A DNA stretch of 14,153 nt from Bacteroidales bacterium (GTDB taxonomy: Bacteria; Bacteroidota; Bacteroidia; Bacteroidales; UBA7960), in contig SKYG01000298.1 of assembly GCA_007128045.1 (NCBI GenBank), forward strand, positions 1 to 14,153. Reading direction: 5' to 3'. Both the position numbers and the translations under genes were made by a program. Shown in pieces: positions 1 through 7,794 of the stretch. The notes under the pieces are model-generated. The model ran no database searches, had not been told where the DNA came from, and was given only the letters and a program-made list of their open reading frames with translations. Numbering within the stretch: position 1 is the first letter of the stretch; each line of letters opens with the position of its first letter.

Positions 1-348
1 GGCAGAGAACTTTGCAGAGGGTATATACAGGCCTGTATCCCGCTCCGTCAGATCCCAGTGATTTGTTCCGTCAGAGATACTCACCGAGGCACCTTCAACG
101 CGGGGTGCCGCCTCGTTGGAGAAAAAGTTGGCAGTACGTGTAAGAACAACCCTGTGCATGTCCATCCTGTTAGATACCGATGCTTCCACTACCAGACGGG
201 AATAGGTCTCATCCAGTTCAAGGTCGATCTTTTCGGCACAGCCCGTCAGCCATATAACCAACAGCAAGGTCATGGCCTTAGGCAGTATCCTGTAGTGAAT
301 GGATGCAGACTTACTGCTGGTACATATTTTGTTTCCCGGAACTAACAT
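1..348 (-). CDS. DUF4249-type outer-membrane lipoprotein, N-terminal 116 residues (truncated by window edge)
   Basis: The reading frame opens at an ATG ending at 348 and runs off the window at base 1. The N terminus has basic residues (HYR, PK), then a short hydrophobic stretch (MTLLLVIWLTGC) ending in a lipobox LTGC with the Cys near residue 37. It is therefore probably a lipoprotein cut by signal peptidase II. The mature start (EKIDLELDETYSRLVVEASV) and the following segment with GASVSISDG and DTGLYIPS match my recollection of DUF4249, a family usually encoded beside TonB-dependent receptors in Bacteroidota. It starts 15 nt after the receptor stop, so the two are probably one transcript and work together at the outer membrane. 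Its biochemical role is not known. A downstream ATG at 273 would give a shorter start but would drop the basic n-region, so the longer start is preferred. Confidence 0.75.
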   Translation of the reverse strand, partial: MLVPGNKICTSSKSASIHYRILPKAMTLLLVIWLTGCAEKIDLELDETYSRLVVEASVSNRMDMHRVVLTRTANFFSNEAAPRVEGASVSISDGTNHWDLTERDTGLYIPSAKFSA

Positions 349-363
349 CTGACGATTATTGAA

Positions 364-2784
364 TTAAAAATTAAAGTTATAGGTAACTGCCGGGATAATA
401 GGAAACAGGTACACCTTGTAAGCATCAACCTTGCCGGGTTGATCGACATCGGCCCTGAAATCCAGCATCCAGGTATTCTTGCGATAGTATGCGTTATACA
501 CCGAAATATTCCATTCTCCCCGAAAGCGGCGGTCAGGTACGTTCCGACCCCTGATGGTAACACCCAGATCGAGCCTGTGGTAGTCGGGCAGCCGATAGCC
601 GTTGCGTTCGGTATATACGGGCCGCACCTGATTGCCATACTCGAAACGGCCGGCAGGCAGGGTAACCGCGGCGCCTGAAGAGTACACCCAGGTGGCCGAC
701 AAAACCACCCTTGGTGATAGCATGTAATTGGCTACAATGTTGAAATTATGAGGGCGATCGTAGGAAGCAGAATACGGCCTTCCACTATTGATCTCAGCTA
801 CCTGACGCAACGTACGTGACCAGGTATAGCTGATCCAACCGTTCAGGCGGCCCTCACTTTTGCGGATCAGCAGCTCGGCACCATAAGCCCAGGCCCGTCC
901 GAAGCGAAACTCACCTTCAATCCTGGGGTTAAGCATCAAAAAGGCATTATCCTTAAAGTCGATCTGGTTGTCCATCGACTTATAAAACGCCTCAACCGAC
1001 GTTTCAATGGCCTGATTCCTCACCAGGGTGCTGTGGAAATACCCCAGGGCATATTGATTGGCGATCTGAGGCTTCACCATCTGTGATGATGGCAGCCATA
1101 TGTCGAGAGGGTTACCCCCGTCGCTGTAGCTGGCCAAATGTATATACTGAAAAGCACGGTTGTAACCGGCTTTTACAGAAGAGCGGTCGTTGAATGAATA
1201 ACGTACACCCAGCCTTGGCTCCAGGCCCGACCAGGTGTTGTAAATCTCTCCACGTCCATAATTGGTACTGTCTGTAAATTGATACCGCTCATCGAAATGG
1301 TACACGGTGGCAGCACCCATGTTTTGAAACACAGACAGCCTGACACCGTATTCGACCGACAGGCGATCGCTGACCGTCTGCTCATTGGAAGCAAACAGCG
1401 CATGCGACAGGGCGTTTGAGCCGGTGGAGCCCATCTCACCGAAGACGCTGTTTCCCAACCCCCTGAACATGCCCGGGTTGAAGGCGTGGTAGACGCTAGT
1501 AAGGCCCATCTTGACGGTATGACTGTCGCCAGGAAACCACGACAGATCAAGCTTTACGCCCATGTCTCTATTGCCAGCCTCCCAGATGAAACCGTCGGCA
1601 CCATCGCCCTCAAAGGCCATGGAATAAGAATATCCGGTATAAAGTGCATTCACGTTCAGCAGCCAGTCTGTATGAATGATGTTACTCCAATTTATGGTAT
1701 AGGTAGTATTCCCCCAGTCCATCGTAAACGGATCATCAGTACCAAACCTGAACACATCCCGGCCATGGTATGAAGAAAACTGCAAGCGGTTATTCTCATT
1801 CACGATGGCATTCACCTTCATGTTCATATCGTAGAAGTACAGCTTGTTGCCGTGAATCTCTTCGTTGCTTGACAGCGGGATAAACAGGTCGGCGTACGAC
1901 CGCCTGCCAGCCGCAATGAAAGACACACGGTCTTTCACCACCGGCCCTTCAAGCATCAACCTGCTGGAGATGCTGCCCAGCCCTCCTGAGCCTCCAAATT
2001 GCTGCAAGTCGCCCTCCCGCGTGCTCACGCTTAGAAGCGACGAGAGCCTGCCCCCGTATTCGGCGGGGATATTTCCCTTATACAAACTCACATCTTTTAC
2101 CACGTCATTGTTGAATACAGAAAAGAAACCCATCAGGTGAGATGCGTTATATACAGTTGCCTCGTCCATAAGAATCAGGTTCTGGTCCATTCCCCCACCC
2201 CTGACGTTAAAGCCACCAGAGCCTTCGCCTACAGACTGCACCCCGGGTAGTAACTGTAAGGCACGAATCACGTCGACCTCCCCCAGCATCGCAGGAATGC
2301 TGGCAATCGCCCTGGCATCAAGCTGTGCCACACCCATGGTGGTGCGCTCCAGATGCTCACCGGCACGCCGGCTCCGAACGGTAACCTCATCCAGCAAGGT
2401 TTCTGCGGGATGCAGTACCACGTCAAGCTCTTTATTAAAGCCTTCCTCCACCAGCACGTTTACCTCTGCCGTCTGATAGCCCACGAAGGTAACCTCCAGG
2501 ATATATTCGCCGGGCCTTAGGAATATGACAAAGCGGCCATCAGCACCCGAAGAAACACCGTACATGGTGCCTTTAACACGTATGGTGGCCCCCGGCAGGG
2601 TTCCTCCGTCAGAACGGTCAGTTACCACACCGCCAACAGCAATCCGTGAAAGCCCCTCCTCCTCCGGCACCCCGTCAACAACAGCCATACCGGCCACGGC
2701 AAGCCCCACCGCAGCAACTACCACAGCCACAAAAACTACAAGATGATAAAAAAACCTGAGATGTAACATGTTTATACGCCCCAT
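364..2784 (-). CDS. TonB-dependent receptor with carboxypeptidase-regulatory-like N-terminal domain
   Basis: This 806-residue outer-membrane beta-barrel protein probably takes up or handles an unknown ligand using TonB-transmitted energy. Residues 1-35 are a signal peptide with a long Val/Ala-rich core; Met6 at 2769 is an alternative start. Residues 48-125 form a CarboxypepD_reg-like beta-sandwich (GGVVTDRSDGGTLPGATI, ADGRFVI, GEYILEVTFVGYQ). LDEVTV at 131-136 leads into the plug at about 150-258, with NVRGGGMDQNLILMDEATVYN and YKGNIPAEYGGRLSS. The rest is barrel, rich in alternating aromatic and polar strands, ending in the aromatic terminus YNFNF expected for an outer-membrane protein. No SusD-like gene follows. 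The partner is the DUF4249 lipoprotein at 1-348, so this is not a classical Sus polysaccharide locus. The substrate cannot be told from sequence. Confidence 0.93.
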   Translation of the reverse strand: MGRINMLHLRFFYHLVVFVAVVVAAVGLAVAGMAVVDGVPEEEGLSRIAVGGVVTDRSDGGTLPGATIRVKGTMYGVSSGADGRFVIFLRPGEYILEVTFVGYQTAEVNVLVEEGFNKELDVVLHPAETLLDEVTVRSRRAGEHLERTTMGVAQLDARAIASIPAMLGEVDVIRALQLLPGVQSVGEGSGGFNVRGGGMDQNLILMDEATVYNASHLMGFFSVFNNDVVKDVSLYKGNIPAEYGGRLSSLLSVSTREGDLQQFGGSGGLGSISSRLMLEGPVVKDRVSFIAAGRRSYADLFIPLSSNEEIHGNKLYFYDMNMKVNAIVNENNRLQFSSYHGRDVFRFGTDDPFTMDWGNTTYTINWSNIIHTDWLLNVNALYTGYSYSMAFEGDGADGFIWEAGNRDMGVKLDLSWFPGDSHTVKMGLTSVYHAFNPGMFRGLGNSVFGEMGSTGSNALSHALFASNEQTVSDRLSVEYGVRLSVFQNMGAATVYHFDERYQFTDSTNYGRGEIYNTWSGLEPRLGVRYSFNDRSSVKAGYNRAFQYIHLASYSDGGNPLDIWLPSSQMVKPQIANQYALGYFHSTLVRNQAIETSVEAFYKSMDNQIDFKDNAFLMLNPRIEGEFRFGRAWAYGAELLIRKSEGRLNGWISYTWSRTLRQVAEINSGRPYSASYDRPHNFNIVANYMLSPRVVLSATWVYSSGAAVTLPAGRFEYGNQVRPVYTERNGYRLPDYHRLDLGVTIRGRNVPDRRFRGEWNISVYNAYYRKNTWMLDFRADVDQPGKVDAYKVYLFPIIPAVTYNFNF

Positions 2785-2847
2785 TCATCATGACAAACTT
2801 CATGCCATGACAATGAACAGGATAAACATATTAATGAATGGATTTGT

Positions 2848-2909
2848 TTAACCTGGAAACCTCTTAACCTGGTAACCTCTTAACCTGGAAACATCTTAAC
2901 CCCTAAACC
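2848..2909. repeat. 16-bp tandem repeat, three full units and one degenerate unit
   Basis: Units start at 2848, 2864, 2880 and 2896. The first three read TTAACCTGGAAACCTC, TTAACCTGGTAACCTC and TTAACCTGGAAACATC; the fourth begins TTAACCCC and decays. Each 16-mer is itself two related 8-mers. The array fills the gap between the TonB receptor start and the 203-residue gene, and its last unit contains that gene's stop codon. The same TTAACCTGGTAAC core recurs inverted at 4633-4645 and in part at 9153-9163. Confidence 0.85.
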
Positions 2910-3514
2910 ACAAACCCCCTCACCCCAAACGGCACCTGTGAGTTCTGCGTCACCACCAGTTGCCGGCCGGCCTTCCACTGGTAATCGACCGAAGCATCCA
3001 CATCAATCCTGGTAATTTCTTCTAGTTCTGCTTGTGTCACCATCTGGTCGTGGCGAAAGAATGTGGCCGTAAACTCGCTGGCGAAGAAGGTCTCCATCAC
3101 CACCAGTTTGCCATTGATCAACCGCCACCGCCCCCTCCTGTCAATAGAACGCAGCTCAATAATCTTTGGTTGCAGAGCCATCTGGCTGATGTTGAGGCTG
3201 GCACCACGAATATCGTTAATCTCCAGGTGGACGCTGATGTCACGATCATATTTACCTCCCAGAGAAAAGATCCCCATAAACTTTACCCCACTATTCAACT
3301 TGCGATTGGCAGTGATAGAGCCATAGATCATGTTGGCCTCGGCCTTTCCATACTTCCATACCGACTCGTCAACATCGGGAAGCACCTCCCGGCAATGACC
3401 AAATATTCGTAGCTTCTCCCTGTCGAGAATCACCCCCGGAACATAGTTTGTCGTACTTAACGGAAGAATTCTTAACCCGGAAAGGTGTGTCCTGACAAAT
3501 CTTTGAAATTCCAT
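2903..3514 (-). CDS. Uncharacterised 203-residue protein
   Basis: I do not recognise this protein with confidence. It has no signal peptide, lipobox or clear membrane helix, so it is probably cytoplasmic as made. Predicted features by eye: a short N-terminal helix (EFQRFVRTHL), then LRILPLSTTNYVPGVIL, a beta-rich middle with YGSITANRKLNSGVKFMG and DISVHLEIND, an amphipathic section to about residue 130, a strand LVVMETFFASEFTATF, an acidic stretch AELEEITRIDVD, and a final strand ending PFGVRGFVV at the C terminus. This order loosely recalls the pore-forming N-terminal domain of gasdermins, but that is a by-eye comparison only. The ATG at 3514 follows an AT-rich upstream region with an inverted repeat. 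The stop codon (TAG, 2903-2905) lies in the last unit of the 16-bp repeat. It lies 140 nt downstream of the aminotransferase stop, so co-transcription is uncertain. Confidence 0.7.
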   Translation of the reverse strand: MEFQRFVRTHLSGLRILPLSTTNYVPGVILDREKLRIFGHCREVLPDVDESVWKYGKAEANMIYGSITANRKLNSGVKFMGIFSLGGKYDRDISVHLEINDIRGASLNISQMALQPKIIELRSIDRRGRWRLINGKLVVMETFFASEFTATFFRHDQMVTQAELEEITRIDVDASVDYQWKAGRQLVVTQNSQVPFGVRGFVV

Positions 3515-3524
3515 ACTTCAGCTA

Positions 3525-3580
3525 TTTTTATACAGTTCTCAAAACAAATATCTAAAATATTTCTATAACCTGTATAAAAA
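3525..3580 (-). promoter_or_regulatory. AT-rich upstream region with nested inverted repeats before the 203-residue gene
   Basis: TTTTTATACAG at 3525-3535 and its exact complement CTGTATAAAAA at 3570-3580 form an 11-bp perfect inverted repeat with a 34-nt spacer. A second inverted repeat, AAATAT/ATATTT at 3546-3551 and 3557-3562, lies almost at the same centre. The pair sits 10-66 nt upstream of the ATG at 3514. This is compatible with a promoter and operator, or with a large hairpin in the leader. I could not place a convincing Bacteroidota -33/-7 promoter pair in it. Confidence 0.35.
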
Positions 3581-3630
3581 AACGAAAAAGATTTGCAACA
3601 CCCCCAACAATTCAACCGTATAGGCCCAGT

Positions 3631-3652
3631 CCTGTCTCTACAACAACTCAAC
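3631..3652 (-). repeat. Diverged copy of the GTTGAG/GTAGGG composite repeat
   Basis: Read on the minus strand, these 22 nt (GTTGAGTTGTTGTAGAGACA then GG) match 7659-7680 (GTTGAGGAGTTGTAGGGACA then GG) at 19 of 22 positions. The hairpin that follows the GTAGGG box in other copies has decayed here (3610-3630). The copy begins two bases past the aminotransferase stop codon and is in the same orientation as that gene. Confidence 0.65.
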
Positions 3653-3654
3653 AA

Positions 3655-4527
3655 TTACAAACCGGCACGCAGCAGGTACACAGTAATCTTGTTATTGAAG
3701 TCATGCTGTATCTGTCGAATGAGCTTGTGGCGCGCATCGAAGGTGTGGTTATCGATCTGGTTTAAAGGAAGCACCCGTCGTGAGGTGCCGCTGATAAATG
3801 CGGCGTCAAACTCCTTCAGCCGGCTCATATGCACACGCTCCTCCCTGACAGTCAAACGCATATTTCGACAACATTCGATGATATGCTTGCGTGTGATTCC
3901 AGGCAACACATAGTCTAACGGAGGGGTAATCACCGCATCCCCGGCAATAAAAAATACATTAGACCGGCTCCCTTCAGTAATATAGCCTTCCGCATCGACG
4001 AGCAGGGTCTCATACACATGCTTACTCACCTTCACCTCGTTGGTTTGCTGGCGCAACACCACATCCATTACCTTCGCATTGGGGTTGCTCCTGATCCCGT
4101 CGAACAGCACCACAGCCACCCCCTCATCGAACTGTTGCTGAGTGGGATACTTGTGTTCTGTAACATACAGCAACAGTATGTCCTTCTCACCCGCCCCTGC
4201 CTGGCGAAACACAAACTTTAAATTACCTACCTTCAGGCTGTTGGTTTCAATCAACACCATCACCTGTCGCTCAAGATCCGAGAGTGTCCACGGAAAAGAA
4301 TTACCGGTGAGCTGCACCGATTGAAACAAACGCTCCAGGTGGTCTTCAAGAAATAACGGTATGCCCCACATCACTCTGAACACCTCATAAATATAGGTGG
4401 AATGAGACAGGAATACCTTATCAAAACCATGGCAATCAACCAACTCCCCATTGCTTATGTAACAGGCTCCATGACACTCGGACATCATATAAAATTTTGC
4501 GGCAAAGGTACGGAATTCATTTGCCAT
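3655..4527 (-). CDS. Class IV PLP-dependent aminotransferase (branched-chain/D-amino acid aminotransferase or aminodeoxychorismate lyase type)
   Basis: This is a 290-residue fold-type IV PLP enzyme, likely cytoplasmic, transferring an amino group or cleaving aminodeoxychorismate. The class IV signature is clear: LLVDAEGYITEGSRSNVFFI, with the conserved Glu 33 residues after a candidate PLP-binding Lys in NAKVMD. The spacing resembles that of the catalytic Lys and Glu in IlvE and D-amino acid aminotransferase. A second family motif, LPGITR, and the GTSRRVLPL loop that binds the cofactor phosphate region follow. The N-terminal YEVFRV...FLEDHLERL segment also fits. The frame can open at a TTG (4536), but ATG at 4527 is preferred; Met codons at 4488 and 4485 would fit the family start even better and cannot be excluded. 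The sequence does not decide between BCAT, D-AAT and PabC activity. It is transcribed divergently from the amidohydrolase at 4665. Confidence 0.85.
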   Translation of the reverse strand: MANEFRTFAAKFYMMSECHGACYISNGELVDCHGFDKVFLSHSTYIYEVFRVMWGIPLFLEDHLERLFQSVQLTGNSFPWTLSDLERQVMVLIETNSLKVGNLKFVFRQAGAGEKDILLLYVTEHKYPTQQQFDEGVAVVLFDGIRSNPNAKVMDVVLRQQTNEVKVSKHVYETLLVDAEGYITEGSRSNVFFIAGDAVITPPLDYVLPGITRKHIIECCRNMRLTVREERVHMSRLKEFDAAFISGTSRRVLPLNQIDNHTFDARHKLIRQIQHDFNNKITVYLLRAGL

Positions 4528-4570
4528 AATAAACAACCAGAAGTGGGTTTAAAAAAAATATCCTATTTTT

Positions 4571-4645
4571 GCGGGTTGTGAATTACGGGTTGAGGGTTGA
4601 TTGTACCGTAGGGACGACCCTTGTGGTCGCCCGTTACCAGGTTAA
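4571..4645 (+). repeat. Composite intergenic repeat: GTTG-rich head, GTAGGG hairpin, GTTACCAGG tail
   Basis: Three modules follow in order. The head (4571-4600) has GGGTTG/GGTTGA units. The box GTAGGG (4608-4613) opens a hairpin with stem CGACC/GGTCG (4615-4619 and 4625-4629), flanked by one mismatch and further G-C pairs. The tail GTTACCAGGTTAAAC (4633-4647 region) is the complement of the 2846-2860 repeat with one change. Bases 4606-4641 match the complement of 9207-9242 at 33 of 36 positions. It lies in the divergent gap between the aminotransferase and the amidohydrolase. There is no U-run after the hairpin, so it is not a standard terminator. Confidence 0.8.
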
Positions 4646-4664
4646 ACAAATTTTAAAGAATTAT

Positions 4665-7655
4665 ATGGTTATGACAAGAGTTCTATTATTGGCTTTACTG
4701 GTAAACATGATTGGTGGGATGGTGCATTCGCAGACAGCCCGCGTGGTGGGCCTGCGTGACAATACCCCATCGGTATTTGCCTTTACCAACGCCACCATCG
4801 TCACAGAGCCGGGAAAGTTGGTGGATGATGCTACCCTGGTGATCAGGAACGGTCTCGTCGAGGCCGTCGGTAGTGGGGTGAGCATCCCGGCTGATGCCTG
4901 GGTCATCGATCTGAAAGGAAAGCACATTTACCCCGGATTTATCGACATCTTCTCGCATTATGGAATGCCTGACGAGGTAAAAGACGAGATGGTGAGCCAG
5001 ACACACTGGAACCCCCAGGTACGAAGTTTTTACCGTTCCGGTGATGTATTCCGGTATAACGAGAAGGAGGCTCAGACCATGCGGTCGCAAGGCTTCGTGG
5101 CCACACACACCATCCCGGAGCACGGCATCTTCGCCGGACAAGGGGCCGTTGTGAGCCTGGGAGAGGGTGAGAAAGCCCGCCTGCTGATCAGCGACGGCGT
5201 GTCACAAGCTCTCTCCATCAACCGCTCAGCCAAATTAGGTCGCGGCTACCCCCACTCATCTATGGGTGCCTATTCACTGATACGACAAACTTTATACGAC
5301 GCACAGTGGTATGAACAAGCCTGGAAGGCCTACTCCGCCAACCCTGCTTCCACACCAAGACCCGAATCCAATACAGCCCTTGCCGTCCTGGCAGGCAACC
5401 TGGCCAACAGGAAACCCTTCATCATCGAAGCTGCCGACGAGCAGTGGGTCGGTCAATACAGCAGGCTACAAGATGAGTTTCCAATACAACTATGGATCGT
5501 TGGCAGTGGCTCTGAATACCGCCACGCTCAATCGACAGACAACACCATACCCCTGATCCTGCCCCTGAATTACCCCGAAACACCAAAGGTATCATCACCG
5601 GAAGAGGCTATGAAAGAGTCGCTGGAAAGCCTGCGCCACTGGTACTACGCACCAGAAAACGCCAGCCGTATGATACAGCATGGTCATACAGTAGCCTTTA
5701 CCAGCAAGGGAATCAAAAACAAAGGTGACTTCCTGAAGCACCTCAGGATGGCCGTCGAACGCGGACTATCTGAGAAAGAAGCGTTGGCAGCATTGACCAC
5801 GACGCCCGCATCATTGCTGCAACTACAAAACAAATTCGGCACCATCACCCCCGGCAAGTCGGCCAGCTTCATCATAGCCAGTGCTAACATCTTCAGCAAA
5901 CAAGGAAATGTTGAACAGGTGTGGATCGATGGAAAAAAATACCAGGTAAAAACAGAACGCGAAGACCCCAGGGGTGAGTGGAGCTTCTCAAGCCCGGAAG
6001 CCTTAAATGGAGCAATACTTAGTATAGAGGGCAGCCAGTCAAAATTACGTGGACACATTACTCTGGAAGACCGGCAAGTCAAACTGTTGAATCCCGTCGT
6101 AGAAAATGAACATTTGGTATTAGCGTTCGATGGCGATAGCCTCAGACTACAAGGCCGCCACCGGATAACAGCACAGGCACACGCCCATGAAATGCTCGGG
6201 ATAGGTGCCACCGACAAAGGCATGATATATGCCTGGACAGCACTGCGAACAGCAGAATACGAACAGGTAAGCCAGTACGATGAGGCAAATGATAAGCATG
6301 ACAACGACCCTAATATTGATCAGCAAAATGGCGACAACCAGGACGGCAATGGAGACGACGACAAACCGCAGCACAAGGCCCTGGAGTTGCCACAGCGTTA
6401 CCCCGCTATCGACTACGGACTTACAGAGCTACCTTACCAGCCAGAACATGTGGTAGTTCGCAATGCCACCATCTGGACGCAAGGGCCACTGGGACGCCTC
6501 GAAGAAGCGGACATGCTGATCAGCAAGGGCAAAATCGCAGAGATAGCCCCCTCACTCGCTGCGCCACACGGGGCAATAGAGATAGATGCTACCGGAATGC
6601 ATGTGACACCGGGACTGATAGACCCACACTTGCATACCAGCATCCTGGGTAACGTAAACGAAACCGCCGATGCCATCACCTCCGAGACACGCATCCTCGA
6701 CGTAATAGACGCCAACAACGTATGGATATACCGACTGCTGGCCGGCGGGCTAACAACCGCGAAACTGTTTCATGGCTCCGCCAACCCAATTGGTGGACAA
6801 GATGCCGTAATCAAGATGCGTTGGGGAAACAACGCAGCAGACCTGGTGATGGCACAAGCTCCTCCGGGACTGAAGCTCGCCCTGGGAGAAAACGTCAAAC
6901 GCAGCACCGAAAGATATCCCACCACCCGCATGGGTACAGAACAAATCTTAAAAGACGCCTTCGAAGCAGCCTTGCAGTACGAGAGAGACTGGCAGACCTG
7001 GGAACAACAAAGGCAAGGCATCCCACCCCGGCGCGACCTGCAACTGGAACCAATACTGGAAGTAATCCGCGGGAAACGGTTTGCACATGTACATGCATAC
7101 CGCCAGGATGAAATGATTATGATGATGCGGCTGGCAGAAGACTATGGCTTCAGGATCGCCTCCTTTGAACATACCCTCGAAGGATATAAGATCGCCGACG
7201 AGCTGCGTGACCATGGCGCCGGTGCCGTGATATGGACTGATTGGTCATCGTTCAAGATAGAAGCATCCGACGGCATACTTCAAAATGCCAGACTGCTGCT
7301 CGATGCCGGTGTGCTAACCAGCCTGCACTCCGACAACACCCAGCTGTCCACACGCATGAACTGGGAAGCAGCAAAAACCGTCATGACAGGCGTATCAGAG
7401 GAAGACGCCATAGGCCTCATCACCATCTTCCCCGCCATGATCATGGGCATTGACCAGTACACAGGTAGCCTCGAACAAGGAAAAGATGCCGACTTCGTAA
7501 TCTGGAACGGCAACCCCCTCTCTGCTTTCACCACCGCATCACAAACCTGGATAGAAGGGAAAAAATACTTCGACAGGGAATACGACAAGCAACTGCAAGA
7601 GGAAATACGACGGGAAAGAGCCCGGATCATCGAACACATATTAAAGGGGAGTTGA
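4665..7655 (+). CDS. Exported double-domain amidohydrolase (imidazolonepropionase/prolidase-like), C-terminal half intact
   Basis: Starting at ATG 4665 the protein has 996 residues; ATG 4671 is nearly equal. A TTG at 4569 would extend it through a repeat and is rejected. A signal peptide (MTRVLLLALLVNMIGGMVHS) implies export. Residues 37-430 form an amidohydrolase-like domain whose usual PGLIDxHxH motif reads PGFIDIFSH, and whose later metal-ligand segment reads FIIEAAD instead of a His-bearing strand, so this half is probably not catalytic. About 430-530 is a linking domain, then a very acidic Asn/Asp/Gln linker (about 538-568). Residues 590-970 form a second domain with PGLIDPHLHT (H655, H657), FAHVHAYRQDE (H810), SFEHTLEGYK (H836) and TSLHSDN (D890), a complete ligand set for PF01979-type hydrolases. 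The substrate is unknown; relatives act on cyclic amides or dipeptides. Probably co-transcribed with the gene at 7795. Its TGA lies in a repeat. Confidence 0.9.
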   Translation: MVMTRVLLLALLVNMIGGMVHSQTARVVGLRDNTPSVFAFTNATIVTEPGKLVDDATLVIRNGLVEAVGSGVSIPADAWVIDLKGKHIYPGFIDIFSHYGMPDEVKDEMVSQTHWNPQVRSFYRSGDVFRYNEKEAQTMRSQGFVATHTIPEHGIFAGQGAVVSLGEGEKARLLISDGVSQALSINRSAKLGRGYPHSSMGAYSLIRQTLYDAQWYEQAWKAYSANPASTPRPESNTALAVLAGNLANRKPFIIEAADEQWVGQYSRLQDEFPIQLWIVGSGSEYRHAQSTDNTIPLILPLNYPETPKVSSPEEAMKESLESLRHWYYAPENASRMIQHGHTVAFTSKGIKNKGDFLKHLRMAVERGLSEKEALAALTTTPASLLQLQNKFGTITPGKSASFIIASANIFSKQGNVEQVWIDGKKYQVKTEREDPRGEWSFSSPEALNGAILSIEGSQSKLRGHITLEDRQVKLLNPVVENEHLVLAFDGDSLRLQGRHRITAQAHAHEMLGIGATDKGMIYAWTALRTAEYEQVSQYDEANDKHDNDPNIDQQNGDNQDGNGDDDKPQHKALELPQRYPAIDYGLTELPYQPEHVVVRNATIWTQGPLGRLEEADMLISKGKIAEIAPSLAAPHGAIEIDATGMHVTPGLIDPHLHTSILGNVNETADAITSETRILDVIDANNVWIYRLLAGGLTTAKLFHGSANPIGGQDAVIKMRWGNNAADLVMAQAPPGLKLALGENVKRSTERYPTTRMGTEQILKDAFEAALQYERDWQTWEQQRQGIPPRRDLQLEPILEVIRGKRFAHVHAYRQDEMIMMMRLAEDYGFRIASFEHTLEGYKIADELRDHGAGAVIWTDWSSFKIEASDGILQNARLLLDAGVLTSLHSDNTQLSTRMNWEAAKTVMTGVSEEDAIGLITIFPAMIMGIDQYTGSLEQGKDADFVIWNGNPLSAFTTASQTWIEGKKYFDREYDKQLQEEIRRERARIIEHILKGS

Positions 7656-7693
7656 GGGGTTGAGGAGTTGTAGGGACAGGGCTTGACCTGTCC
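7651..7693 (+). repeat. Composite repeat: three GTTGAGG-type 8-mers plus GTAGGG hairpin
   Basis: GTTGAGGG, GTTGAGGA and GTTGTAGG follow at period 8 (7651-7674). The GTAGGG box (7670-7675) leads into a perfect 7-bp hairpin GGACAGG/CCTGTCC (7674-7680 and 7687-7693, loop GCTTGA). The first 8-mer contains the amidohydrolase TGA stop (7653-7655). No U-run follows the stem. Confidence 0.8.
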
Positions 7694-7703
7694 GAAAGGC
7701 CAA

Positions 7704-7722
7704 AGGTCGAAGGTCGAAGGTC
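7704..7722 (+). repeat. Short 7-bp tandem repeat AGGTCGA
   Basis: AGGTCGA occurs at 7704-7710 and 7711-7717, followed by AGGTC at 7718-7722. It joins the two hairpin elements in the gap between the amidohydrolase genes. It is probably slippage-derived filler; no binding role can be read from it. Confidence 0.7.
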
Positions 7723-7728
7723 TACCAT

Positions 7729-7753
7729 GTAGGGGCGAAAAATATTTCGCCCC
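7729..7753 (+). repeat. GTAGGGG hairpin element with an alternative stem
   Basis: GTAGGGG is followed by a perfect 9-bp inverted repeat, GGGGCGAAA (7732-7740) and TTTCGCCCC (7745-7753), with loop AATA. It shares the GTAGGGGCGA start with the 9207-9242 copy but has a different, still self-complementary stem. It lies 41 nt before the second amidohydrolase start and could fold in the shared mRNA. It lacks a following U-run. Confidence 0.75.
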
Positions 7754-7794
7754 AATAGATCGGTCGAACAAAAAACATACTAAAGAAGTTAATT

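Noticed and set aside
364..2784. SusC of a polysaccharide utilisation locus
   Set aside because: No SusD-like gene follows; the downstream gene is a DUF4249-type lipoprotein, and no glycoside hydrolases are present.
2848..2909. Possible CRISPR-like array
   Set aside because: The 16-bp units are directly adjacent with no spacers and no cas gene is nearby.
4569..4664. In-frame TTG-initiated extension of the large amidohydrolase
   Set aside because: The extra 32 residues are encoded by the composite repeat, and they would bury the signal peptide that begins at 4665/4671.
5684..6304. 206-codon open frame on the minus strand
   Set aside because: It lies wholly antisense within the large amidohydrolase, and its Ser/Cys-rich translation looks like a shadow frame.
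7674..7753. GTAGGG hairpins as intrinsic terminators
   Set aside because: None is followed by a T-run, and two lie between genes that are probably co-transcribed.
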